This document shows positions 17,967-24,714 of a stretch of DNA of 33,607 nucleotides, piece after piece. A model generated the notes under the pieces. That model saw nothing but the letters and a program-made list of their open reading frames with translations. It had not been told where the DNA came from and made no database searches. The position numbers were made by a program, and so were the translations under genes. The DNA comes from Bifidobacterium breve (lineage in GTDB: Bacteria > Actinomycetota > Acidimicrobiia > Acidimicrobiales > Acidimicrobilacustridaceae). Position 1 is the first letter of the stretch, and each line of letters opens with the position of its first letter. The stretch lies in the NCBI GenBank assembly GCA_945878725.1, contig CAMCTY010000022.1, positions 1 through 33,607 of the forward strand, given 5' to 3'.

Positions 17967-17983
17967 GGCCAGTCACTCCTCAT
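17963..17983 (-). CDS. Possible six-residue leader ORF of infC
   Basis: ATG at 17983 opens a frame encoding MRSDWP and ends with TAG at 17963-17965. The last two bases of the infC ATA start are the first two of this TAG (ATAG overlap). A strong GGGAGGA lies about 10 nt upstream, and the infC AGGAG lies inside the mini-ORF. The arrangement would suit termination-reinitiation coupling. It may also be chance: no expression evidence is available. Confidence 0.35.
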   Translation of the reverse strand: MRSDWP

Positions 17984-18024
17984 TCGTGCCAGGTCCTCCC
18001 TCGGCGTTACGGAAAATGGTCTGG

Positions 18025-18046
18025 AGTCCGGCCTTTTGGCGGAACT
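18025..18046 (-). promoter_or_regulatory. Hairpin in the infC 5' leader
   Basis: On the minus strand AGUUCCGCC and GGCCGGACU pair around an AAAA loop with one mismatch. One pair is U-G in this strand and would be C-A in the other, so the infC transcript is the likelier host. The CGGAC of its 3' arm can instead pair with GUCCG just upstream (about 18051-18057), allowing two exclusive folds about 45 nt before the infC ribosome-binding site. Confidence 0.4.
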
Positions 18047-18093
18047 TCTACGGACCGTTCCGAAGAACTGTCTGCGAAAGCTACAAAGACGGA

Positions 18094-18253
18094 CGCCGGG
18101 TGAGAGCCGACGCCCGCAACGGTAAGAACAACCCAGAGGGAAGTGCTCACCGGAGAGCTTGTCGACCCGGACTCATATCGGTGCAAGTGAGACTGTTTCC
18201 GGGAGGAAACCGCTTGCGAATGGCCGGGTGGGGGCAAAGCCCCGCTTTCATTC
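18094..18253 (+). ncRNA. Candidate structured RNA of unknown family
   Basis: No protein gene is present. The plus strand shows CCGGGTGAG (18096-18104) pairing with CTCACCGG (18146-18153), GCTTG (18157-18161) with CAAGT (18184-18188), a perfect GTTTCC-GGGA-GGAAAC hairpin with a GNRA loop (18195-18210), and GAATG/CATTC (18218-18253) enclosing GGGGC-AAA-GCCCC. A G-U pair possible only in the plus-strand transcript, together with the GNRA loop, argue for that strand. The final helix could be a terminator. Part of it (18109-18126) resembles the CGCAAC(U/G)GUAAG junction of cobalamin riboswitches, but I cannot find a convincing B12 box. Function is unknown. Confidence 0.4.
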
Positions 18254-18345
18254 AGTTGTGAGGCGCCTACGATACCGACTCGGCCGCCGTAAAGCGAACT
18301 CCGCGCCAATCGGGTGCCGAAGCGGCCAGCGAGAGGAAGCCTTCA

Positions 18346-18801
18346 ATGAGCCTGTGGACCCCCGACGGCGAAGTCCCTGTAGAGCCGCACCGTCCCACAT
18401 CCTCCAATCCGGCGCCAGCCGAACGCGGTGCGGCCGGCATGGTGGGCGGACCTGAATTCGACGATCTCAGCCCCGAGGAACAGGCCAAAGCGGAACAACT
18501 CGTGGCCGAGATGGCCGAGATGCAACGTCAACTTCTCGGAGTTCCCGCCGCAGTCATTGTCGTCAACCACGCCCGGGGCCTGCTTGAACTTGCGATCATG
18601 CACCTGAACCAGCCCGAGCCACGGTTTGAGGAAGCCCGCCTCGCCATCGATTCATTCGCTGCCATTCTCGACAGCACCGATGATCGCCTCGGCGAAGACG
18701 GCGAGTATCTCCGCCAGGTCCTCACGCAAGTTCAGATTGCGTTCGTACAGCGCCAAAGCGATATCGCCGGGGCGACTAGAACACCAGATTCCGGGGCCTG
18801 A
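18346..18801 (+). CDS. DUF1844 family protein
   Basis: Soluble 151-aa protein of unknown function. The conserved DUF1844 part runs from about residue 60 (QLLGVPAAVIVVNHARGLLELAIMHL, not fully hydrophobic, so not a clear membrane helix) to LTQVQIAFVQRQ near 140. A disordered Pro/Ala-rich N terminus and an acidic helix (FDDLSPEEQAKAEQLVAEMA) precede it. In many Actinobacteria a DUF1844 gene sits next to infC, as I recall. Here it is adjacent but divergent. GAGAGGAAG about 8 nt upstream is a good ribosome-binding site. If the structured RNA at 18094-18253 is a leader, this is the gene it would precede. Confidence 0.88.
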   Translation: MSLWTPDGEVPVEPHRPTSSNPAPAERGAAGMVGGPEFDDLSPEEQAKAEQLVAEMAEMQRQLLGVPAAVIVVNHARGLLELAIMHLNQPEPRFEEARLAIDSFAAILDSTDDRLGEDGEYLRQVLTQVQIAFVQRQSDIAGATRTPDSGA

Positions 18802-18832
18802 CCGACCGCCGGACCGGTGAGACTCAGGTCGG
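18802..18832. terminator. Possible bidirectional terminator hairpin
   Basis: CCGACC (18802-18807) and GGTCGG (18827-18832) can pair, enclosing a further CCGG/CCGG match, in the gap between convergent DUF1844 and cold-shock genes. It overlaps the end of the cold-shock gene. There is no T-run on either side, so intrinsic termination is uncertain. Confidence 0.3.
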
Positions 18833-19063
18833 ACGGAGACCGAGCGCTTCCCACCGGCCATGACGGCCGGCGACGACGCTGAAGGTCACGTCGGCTCCTT
18901 CAGCGATCGTGCGGGTTTCACCCTCTATCGAGGTGCAATGAAAGCGATACGCGGTTCCGTCCGCCGACCGGACGACGCCGAGGCCCCGTGGATCGTCGAA
19001 GGACTCAACGATCCCCAGCGTCGGCCCCAACGGCGTGGCGACCAACTTCGGGGACGCGGACAT
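18824..19063 (-). CDS. Small cold-shock-domain-like protein
   Basis: 79-aa protein with the sequence pattern of a single cold-shock (OB) domain: GIVESFDDPRGLGVVRS, then AYRFHCTSIEG, then a C-terminal strand GRHGRWEALGLRP. The RNP-1-like first motif lacks the aromatic residues of classic CspA (KGFGFI becomes RGLGVV), so nucleic-acid binding may be altered. Its ATG overlaps the hisG stop (TGATG), so it is probably co-translated with hisG. A functional link to histidine synthesis is not obvious. The family call is by pattern only. Confidence 0.75.
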   Translation of the reverse strand: MSASPKLVATPLGPTLGIVESFDDPRGLGVVRSADGTAYRFHCTSIEGETRTIAEGADVTFSVVAGRHGRWEALGLRPT

Positions 19064-19938
19064 CAGTGAACGATCTTGGAGATCGGGAGTTCGATGATGT
19101 CGGTGGCGCCAGCATCGGAGAGGGCGGGAATCAGCACGTTGATCTTGCGCTTCTCGACAACGGACTCAACGGCGTAGCCAGCTCCACCGAAAAGTTCGTT
19201 CACTGTCGGGGATTTCATCGACGGGAGAATGTCGATCACGGCGTTCAGACGATCGGCTGGGATATTGAGTTTCACGAGCACTCGCCCCCGAGCTTCGAGG
19301 ACACCCTGAAGCAGGATCTGCAGCTGCCGCATGGCGTGTGCCTTCACCGGGTCTGCAAACGACGCCGGATTCGCGATGAGTTCCGTGTAGGAAACAAGAA
19401 TCGTGTCAATGATCTTGAGGCCGGCTGCACGAAGCGCGTTCCCGGTCTCGGTGATGTCGACGATGCAGTCGACAATGTCGGGAACCTTTGCTTCGGTCGC
19501 TCCGTAGGAGAGCCTGATGTCGGCTTCGATGCCCTTCTCGGCGAAGAAGCGCTTCGTGAGTTCCGGATACTCGCTTGAGACTCGGACGCCCTGAGGGAGG
19601 TCTGACACGCCCGTGTACGGCGAATCCTGCGGAACGCCGACAACAATGCGAACTGGATTCGTGGTCACCTTCGAATACTTGAGTTCACCGAGCGATTCGA
19701 CCTTGCTGTCGGTCTCCTCGATCCAGTCACGACCTGTGATTCCGAGATCGAACAGACCCTCGGCCACGTACATCGGGATCTCCTGTGGACGCAGGATGCG
19801 CACTTCGGCCACACGGGGATCGTCAATCGATGCCTTGTACTGAACCGACGAGTCCCGCGAAACGCGAAGGTCTGCAGCTTCGAAAAGTTCGAGGGTGGCC
19901 TTTTCGAGTGAACCCTTTGGCAGTACAAGCTTAAGCAT
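19063..19938 (-). CDS. hisG: ATP phosphoribosyltransferase, long form
   Basis: First step of histidine synthesis: joins PRPP and ATP to phosphoribosyl-ATP. Catalytic domains cover about residues 1-205; the PRPP-binding loop is in VDCIVDITETGNALRAAGL. A C-terminal regulatory ACT-like domain (about 210-291, starting VLEARGRVLVKLNIP) shows the long, histidine-inhibited form, which needs no HisZ partner. Length is 291 aa. No other his gene is in the window. No Shine-Dalgarno sequence precedes the ATG; a -10-like TAGTTT ends 6 nt before it, suggesting a leaderless mRNA. Confidence 0.96.
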   Translation of the reverse strand: MLKLVLPKGSLEKATLELFEAADLRVSRDSSVQYKASIDDPRVAEVRILRPQEIPMYVAEGLFDLGITGRDWIEETDSKVESLGELKYSKVTTNPVRIVVGVPQDSPYTGVSDLPQGVRVSSEYPELTKRFFAEKGIEADIRLSYGATEAKVPDIVDCIVDITETGNALRAAGLKIIDTILVSYTELIANPASFADPVKAHAMRQLQILLQGVLEARGRVLVKLNIPADRLNAVIDILPSMKSPTVNELFGGAGYAVESVVEKRKINVLIPALSDAGATDIIELPISKIVH

Positions 19939-19944
19939 CTGACC

Positions 19945-19950
19945 AAACTA
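19945..19950 (-). promoter_or_regulatory. -10 element of hisG (leaderless)
   Basis: Minus strand TAGTTT, then 6 nt (GGTCAG), then the hisG ATG. It fits the actinobacterial leaderless pattern TANNNT-N6-start. No clear -35 box is seen at 17 bp. Confidence 0.45.
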
Positions 19951-20015
19951 TCGCCTCAGGCCTCACCCTCCCAGCGAGTATCGCCCCGACACGCACTGAT
20001 TCGCACCACTACTCA

Positions 20016-20021
20016 TAGGAT
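20016..20021 (+). promoter_or_regulatory. -10 element of the VIT-family gene (leaderless)
   Basis: TAGGAT is followed by exactly 6 nt (TAAGGC) and the ATG at 20028. The only Shine-Dalgarno-like bases (AAGG) lie 1-2 nt from the ATG, too close to act. No clear -35 box is visible. Confidence 0.45.
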
Positions 20022-20027
20022 TAAGGC

Positions 20028-20735
20028 ATGGCCCCCCACAAAGAACGACACTTCAGTCATCGCACCGGCTGGCTCCGTGCCACTGTCCTCGGGGCCAATG
20101 ACGGAATCGTTTCCGTGGCCGCACTCATTCTCGGTATCGCGGCGGCTGGTTCTTCACGGTCTGTCGTGCTGACCGCAGGGATCGCCGGCCTGAGCGCCGG
20201 TGCGCTCTCGATGGGTCTTGGTGAGTACATCTCGGTCAGCTCGCAACGAGACACCGAGAAGGCCGATATCGCCAAGGAGAAGTGGGAGCTTGAGAATGTT
20301 CCCGATCGCGAACTCGCCGAACTCACCGCCATCTACCAATCAAAGGGTCTGAATCACGCTCTCGCTCGCGAGGTCGCGGTGGAGCTGACCCAACACGATG
20401 CGCTCGGCATTCATCTCATTGAGGAATTGGGCATCACCGAATCAAGACTGGCCCGCCCGTTTCAGGCCGCGTTCTCCTCGATGGCTTCTTTCGCCATCGG
20501 AGCGTCACTTCCGCTGCTGGCCGCCGCCCTCATTCCGGACTCCGATACCACTTCGCCGCGAATCATTGCGACGCTTGTGATTTCGGTCATCGCGCTCTTC
20601 ATTCTCGGTCTGACAGGCGCGCTTCTTGGCGGAGTCAAACCGGCCCGGCCAATGGTCCGCGTTGTGCTCGGTGGCGCTGCAGCCATGGGCATCACGATGC
20701 TGATCGGGAAACTGTTCGGAACTTCGATCGGCTGA
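20028..20735 (+). CDS. VIT/CCC1-family Fe2+/Mn2+ transporter
   Basis: Integral membrane protein related to plant VIT1 and yeast CCC1, which move ferrous iron or manganese out of the cytoplasm. The N-terminal part has the family motif LGANDGIVSVAALILGIAAA (about residues 21-40). GALSMGLGEYISVSSQRDTE with its conserved Met/Gly/Glu follows. A hydrophilic Glu-rich loop (about 75-140, KEKWELENVPDRELAELT) corresponds to the metal-binding domain. Three further hydrophobic segments lie near 150-170, 180-205 and 210-230, giving five in all. Length is 235 aa. It is divergent from hisG and 30 bp from the convergent ribH. Confidence 0.9.
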   Translation: MAPHKERHFSHRTGWLRATVLGANDGIVSVAALILGIAAAGSSRSVVLTAGIAGLSAGALSMGLGEYISVSSQRDTEKADIAKEKWELENVPDRELAELTAIYQSKGLNHALAREVAVELTQHDALGIHLIEELGITESRLARPFQAAFSSMASFAIGASLPLLAAALIPDSDTTSPRIIATLVISVIALFILGLTGALLGGVKPARPMVRVVLGGAAAMGITMLIGKLFGTSIG

Positions 20736-20765
20736 CGTCTCTCGGCGGCGACCGCGAGTAACGAG

Positions 20766-21254
20766 TCAGCTGCGAGAGAGAGTGCGAAGGAGATTCACCA
20801 TCTCGATCGCCGTACGAACAGACTCGTCGCCCTTGTTGTCCTCGTCACATGATCGGGCCAACGCCTGCTCGAGATTCTCGGTCGTGAGCACGCCGAAGAT
20901 CACCGGTGTTCCGGTTTCGAGCTGCACGTCCTGGATACCACGAGCGCATTCACCGGCCACGAAGTCGTAGTGCGAAGTCTCGCCACGGATGACAGCGCCG
21001 AGACACACCACTGCGTCGGCATGGCCGTTCACAATCAATGCCTTAGCCGCCATGGGAACCTCATAGGCGCCGGGGACCCAAACGATCGTGACATCGGCTT
21101 CCGCAACTCCGTGAACAGCGAGCGCGTTCTCTGCTCCCTCGAGCAGTCGATTCGTAATGTGATCATTGAAACGTCCGCAGACGAGCGCGATCCGCATCCC
21201 ACTTCCATCGACATTGGCGTCGACAGAGTTGGCAGCCCGAAAATTCGACGACAT
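20766..21254 (-). CDS. ribH: 6,7-dimethyl-8-ribityllumazine synthase
   Basis: Penultimate step of riboflavin synthesis; condenses the ribityl pyrimidinedione with dihydroxybutanone phosphate. Characteristic segments are VCGRFNDHIT, VPGAYEVPMAAK, CLGAVIRGETSHYDFVAGE (substrate and phosphate binding, with the catalytic histidine) and FGVLTTENLEQALARS. Length is 162 aa. The family forms pentamers or 60-mer shells. It is the last gene of the rib cluster; its start overlaps the ribBA stop (TGATG). Confidence 0.96.
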   Translation of the reverse strand: MSSNFRAANSVDANVDGSGMRIALVCGRFNDHITNRLLEGAENALAVHGVAEADVTIVWVPGAYEVPMAAKALIVNGHADAVVCLGAVIRGETSHYDFVAGECARGIQDVQLETGTPVIFGVLTTENLEQALARSCDEDNKGDESVRTAIEMVNLLRTLSRS

Positions 21255-22492
21255 CAGTCGAGTCCTTCAAGCAGATGGCCCATCTTCTCGCGCTTCGTAC
21301 GCAGGTAAGCGAGGTTTTCCGGGTTCGGGATCGATTCGAGCGGCACGCGCTCGGTGATGTCGAGACCGAAGCCTTCAAGACCGCCGTACTTCGATGGATT
21401 GTTCGTCATCGACCGCATCGTCGTGATGCCGAGGTCGACCAGGATCTGCGCACCGATGCCGTACTCGCGGCTGTCGATGGGGAGGCCGAGCGCCACATTG
21501 GCTTCGACCGTATCGGCCCCTTCGTCCTGCAATGAATAGGCGCGGATCTTGTGGCCGATGCCGATTCCGCGGCCCTCGTGACCGCGCAGGTAGACCAGCA
21601 CCCCAAGACCTTCCTCGGCGATTCGTTCCATCGCTTTGTTGAGCTGGATTCCGCAATCACATCGCAACGAACCGAAGACATCGCCGGTGAGACATTCGGA
21701 GTGGACACGAACGAGCACATTGTCTTCGCCCTGCACCGCGCCATAAACCATCGCGATGTGCTGCTCGCCGTCGAGCATCGACTCGTAGACATAACAGGTG
21801 AAGTCTCCCCACTGCGTGGGGATACGCGCCTCGGAAATGCGCTTGACGAGCTTCTCGTGCTGACGTCGATAGCGAATCAGTTCTGCGATCGTGATCATGA
21901 GGAGATTGTGGGTGCGGCAGAACTCGACGAGATCGGGAACCCGAGCCATCGTGCCGTCGTCGTTCACGATCTCGCACAGCACTCCCGAAGGGAACATGCC
22001 CGCCATACGGGCGAGATCGACCGCGGCTTCGGTGTGGCCTGCACGCTTGAGCACGCCGCCCTCGGCATAACGCAGTGGGAAAATGTGACCCGGGCGAGCG
22101 AGATCGCCGGGACGCGTGGCCGGGTTGATGAGTGCCTGAATCGTTGCGGCGCGATCGGCGGCAGAGATGCCGGTGGAGGTGTTGTGGCGGAAGTCGACGC
22201 TGTACGTGAACGCGGTGCGCTGCGCTTCAGTGTTGTCGCGAACCATGAGCGGCACTTCGAGTTCGTCAAGTCGCTCGCCCATCAGCGGAGTGCAGATAAC
22301 CCCGGAAGTGTGGCGCACGAAGAAGGCGATTGTCTCCGCAGTCGCGCTTTCGGCCGCCATGATGAGATCGCCTTCGTTCTCGCGATCCTCGTCGTCAACC
22401 ACGACAATGATTTCGCCGCGAGCGATCGCTGCGACGGCATCGGGGATCGACGAAAAATGATCCGCATACTCGGAACGGGAAGGGTTGGGCAT
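21254..22492 (-). CDS. ribBA: Bifunctional DHBP synthase / GTP cyclohydrolase II
   Basis: Supplies both riboflavin precursors. The N-terminal domain (about 1-208) makes 3,4-dihydroxy-2-butanone 4-phosphate from ribulose 5-phosphate: VVVDDEDRENEGDLIMAAE is the acidic metal-binding loop, and RPGHIFPLRYAEGGVLKRAG and GHTEAAVDLA also fit. The C-terminal domain (about 209-412) is GTP cyclohydrolase II: RVHSECLTGDVFGSLRCDCG carries the zinc cysteines, and YLRGHEGRGIGIGHK is the catalytic region. Length is 412 aa. Start and stop overlap its neighbours by one base (TGATG), indicating coupled translation. Confidence 0.97.
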   Translation of the reverse strand: MPNPSRSEYADHFSSIPDAVAAIARGEIIVVVDDEDRENEGDLIMAAESATAETIAFFVRHTSGVICTPLMGERLDELEVPLMVRDNTEAQRTAFTYSVDFRHNTSTGISAADRAATIQALINPATRPGDLARPGHIFPLRYAEGGVLKRAGHTEAAVDLARMAGMFPSGVLCEIVNDDGTMARVPDLVEFCRTHNLLMITIAELIRYRRQHEKLVKRISEARIPTQWGDFTCYVYESMLDGEQHIAMVYGAVQGEDNVLVRVHSECLTGDVFGSLRCDCGIQLNKAMERIAEEGLGVLVYLRGHEGRGIGIGHKIRAYSLQDEGADTVEANVALGLPIDSREYGIGAQILVDLGITTMRSMTNNPSKYGGLEGFGLDITERVPLESIPNPENLAYLRTKREKMGHLLEGLD

Positions 22493-23118
22493 CAGGACTC
22501 CAGTGTCGGTCGTGCGATGGTTGCGCCGGCGGATGCGGCGAGAGCGGCGAGCTGGCCTTCGAGGAGGCGCTCGGTGTACTTGGCCATGACATCGACCTCG
22601 ATGTTGACCAACGCACCGGGACCCTTCACGCCAAGCGTTGTCACTGCAGATGTGTGGGGAATCACCGCGACGGTGAATCCGTCGTCGAGTGGCTTGACCA
22701 CCGTGAGTGAAATGCCGTCGACAGTGATCGAACCTTTTTCGACGACGTAACGCATGAGCTCGCGCGGAATCCTGATCCGAAGATCGGGAACCGCGTCGAC
22801 GATCTCGCCGACGGCATCCACGTGACCCTGCACGAGATGACCACCAAGGCGATCCTCGAGTCGGACTGGCCGTTCGAGGTTCACGACATCACCAGGTTCG
22901 AGCGATCCGATATTCGTCCGGGCGTAGGTCTCGTCGGAAACGTCGGCTTCCCACCAGCCCTCAGCGACGTCAAAGGCCACCACGGTAAGACAACAACCAT
23001 TGACGGCAGTGGAGTCGCCGAGTCCGACGCTCTCCAGAACGCGGCCCGCGGCTATCCGCAGACGCGCCCCGTCCCGTGCCGCTATTGATCCAAGTTCTTC
23101 AACAATTCCAGTGAACAT
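22492..23118 (-). CDS. ribE: Riboflavin synthase alpha chain
   Basis: Dismutates two lumazine molecules into riboflavin; homotrimer of two-barrel subunits. The N terminus MFTGIVEELG and the repeated barrel segments are present: first NGCCLTVV and later DGISLTVV, with GGHLVQGHVDAVG between them. Length is 208 aa, normal. The ATG at 23118 is one base after the ribD stop; the longer in-frame extension overlaps ribD and has no family similarity. No FMN riboswitch is recognisable in the cluster. Confidence 0.97.
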   Translation of the reverse strand: MFTGIVEELGSIAARDGARLRIAAGRVLESVGLGDSTAVNGCCLTVVAFDVAEGWWEADVSDETYARTNIGSLEPGDVVNLERPVRLEDRLGGHLVQGHVDAVGEIVDAVPDLRIRIPRELMRYVVEKGSITVDGISLTVVKPLDDGFTVAVIPHTSAVTTLGVKGPGALVNIEVDVMAKYTERLLEGQLAALAASAGATIARPTLES

Positions 23119-23119
23119 G

Positions 23120-24115
23120 TCAGTTCGCCTCCAGATCCACCCGAAGATCGTCGCCCAGTCTGCGCGTGTCCACAATTCGGCCGCGCCAAAGATCGCCGAG
23201 CGAGGCTGCCCCGGGGCCCGCGAATAAGCCACGAGCATCGTCTCCACCGAACAGCGCCGGCGCCAGATAGAGCACGTATCGATCAACCAGACCGGCCCCG
23301 TGGAAGGCATGGGCGACGCCCGCTCCCCCTTCGACAAGCACCTGCAGAATCCCCCGGCTGCCCAGATCGTCGAGGATTGGCCCGAGATCGCCGGTGAACT
23401 CGAGGCAGGGATGGACTGCAGCACCGACAGGCGCTGAACCGAGAACGACCCTGACCGGATCGATGTCTCCGACATGACGCTCTGAACCGGGAAGGCGAAC
23501 AGTCAGCGAGGGGTCATCGTCGCGCACCGTTCCCGCTCCGACGAGAATCGCCCCAGACTCAGCCCGAAGGCGATGGGCATCGAGACGGGCATCCTCGCCG
23601 GTGATCCACTGCGACGTGCCATCCGGTGCTGCCGTGCGGCCATCGAGGGTCGCGGCAAGCTTCAGGACCACCATGGGTCGTCCCGTTCGGCGATGGTGAA
23701 GATACGGGGCCAGTTGAATCTCAGCCTCGACCGAGCCGGCGCCGACTTCGACGTCAATGCCTGCGGCCCGCAGTCGCTCGATCCCGGAACCTGCGACCTT
23801 TGCGTCCGGATCGGTAACGGCCACGACCACCCGGGCGATACCGGCCGCGATCACGGCGTCAGCGCAGGGCGGAGTTACTCCATGATGTGAGCAGGGTTCG
23901 AGCGTTACATAGAGCGTGCCGCCCCGGGCATCATCGCCGGCGGCAGCGAGTGCAACGATTTCCGCGTGCGGGCCGGTCGTTCCGTCCGTAGCGCCAACGA
24001 AACCGGCATGATCGGGCTGGCCGGCGGGTACGACTACTGCGCCAACCCAAGGTCGAGGCGCGACCTGACGCCTGACTGTTGCGGCTACAGCAAGGGCCTG
24101 ACCCATGCGGGCCAT
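23120..24115 (-). CDS. ribD: Riboflavin biosynthesis deaminase/reductase RibD
   Basis: Bifunctional enzyme for the second and third riboflavin steps. The N-terminal zinc deaminase (about residues 1-140) has the HAEIVAL motif and the EPCSHHGVTPPC zinc cysteines. The C-terminal NADPH reductase follows, from MVVLKLAATLDGRTA, with SQWITGEDAR. Length is 331 aa. The start is uncertain: ATG at 24115 lacks a ribosome-binding site, while an in-frame TTG at 24178 would add 21 residues. A TACGAT box at 24169-24174 could be a -10 giving a leader of about 50 nt to the ATG. First gene of the rib cluster, 107 bp after mogA. Confidence 0.93.
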   Translation of the reverse strand: MARMGQALAVAATVRRQVAPRPWVGAVVVPAGQPDHAGFVGATDGTTGPHAEIVALAAAGDDARGGTLYVTLEPCSHHGVTPPCADAVIAAGIARVVVAVTDPDAKVAGSGIERLRAAGIDVEVGAGSVEAEIQLAPYLHHRRTGRPMVVLKLAATLDGRTAAPDGTSQWITGEDARLDAHRLRAESGAILVGAGTVRDDDPSLTVRLPGSERHVGDIDPVRVVLGSAPVGAAVHPCLEFTGDLGPILDDLGSRGILQVLVEGGAGVAHAFHGAGLVDRYVLYLAPALFGGDDARGLFAGPGAASLGDLWRGRIVDTRRLGDDLRVDLEAN

Positions 24116-24222
24116 GTCGTCCGGGCCCGGAGAGGCCGCGTTGTTCGGAATAGTCGCGATAGGGGTCGATCGTAGCAATCCCGCGCAGATTCACCGATCC
24201 CGGGCGGCGACTTCGACGAAGC

Positions 24223-24714
24223 TCAGTCGCCGTCCATCAGGCGTATGGCGTGGGGAATCACATCGAGCACAGCCTCGAGGCATTCGACAGCACCCGACGG
24301 CGAACCCGGCGCGTTGAGGATGAGCGCAGTCCCACGGGTTCCGGCCACCGAGCGAGAAAGCCGGCCGAGCGGGTTCACGGCTCGCATTGCCTCGGCGAGT
24401 CCGGGCGCATCACGGTCAAGGATGACCCGGGTGCCTTCGGGCGTGAGATCGCGCGGTCCGAAACCAGTTCCTCCGGTCGACACGATGACGCCCAGGAACC
24501 CCTCGGACATTTCGACGAGAGCCTCGCCCACCGACTGCCGACCATCGGCGACGACCCGATGTTCGATCACCGCGAAGCCAGTCCGTTCAAGCAAGTCGAC
24601 GAGCGCAACGCCTGATTTGTCTTCTCGCGTGCCGGCGATGACTCCGTCGGACACGGTGAGGACTTTCGCGTCGAGGCCGGCGGCCGGCGTCGACGTTGCG
24701 GCGTGTTCGGTCAT
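24223..24714 (-). CDS. MogA/MoaB-family molybdopterin biosynthesis protein
   Basis: Adenylates molybdopterin before molybdenum insertion (MogA role) or is a MoaB-type homologue. The conserved VSTGGTGFGPRDLTPE motif (about residues 78-93) binds the pterin/phosphate. TVSDGVIAGTREDKSG opens the domain, and LILNAPGSPSGAVECLEAVL closes it. Length is 163 aa with an Ala/Thr-rich N terminus. The ATG overlaps the rsmB stop (ATGA). No other molybdenum-cofactor gene is in the window, so its presence at the end of def-fmt-rsmB is probably an operon passenger. Confidence 0.9.
   Translation of the reverse strand: MTEHAATSTPAAGLDAKVLTVSDGVIAGTREDKSGVALVDLLERTGFAVIEHRVVADGRQSVGEALVEMSEGFLGVIVSTGGTGFGPRDLTPEGTRVILDRDAPGLAEAMRAVNPLGRLSRSVAGTRGTALILNAPGSPSGAVECLEAVLDVIPHAIRLMDGD

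Noticed and set aside
18060..18260. Assignment as a cobalamin riboswitch, RNase P RNA, SRP RNA, tmRNA or T-box
   Set aside because: Only a short junction-like stretch recalls the cobalamin aptamer. No B12 box, no RNase P GAGGAAAGUCC/ACAGAA motifs, no SRP GGAA/AGCAG symmetric loop, no tRNA-like tmRNA end and no T-box GGUGGNACCGCG were found, so it is left unassigned.
20736..20765. Terminator between the VIT gene and ribH
   Set aside because: The 30-bp gap allows only a short imperfect stem without a T-run.
21551..22750. Plus-strand open frame of 399 codons antisense to ribBA/ribE
   Set aside because: Shadow frame of conserved enzymes; amino-acid composition and lack of motifs do not support a gene.
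23119..23475. N-terminal extension of ribE into ribD
   Set aside because: The extension lies in the wrong frame of ribD and has no similarity. MFTGIVEE is the standard riboflavin synthase start.
23100..24222. FMN riboswitch controlling the rib genes
   Set aside because: The conserved RFN elements were looked for upstream of ribD and ribE and not found.
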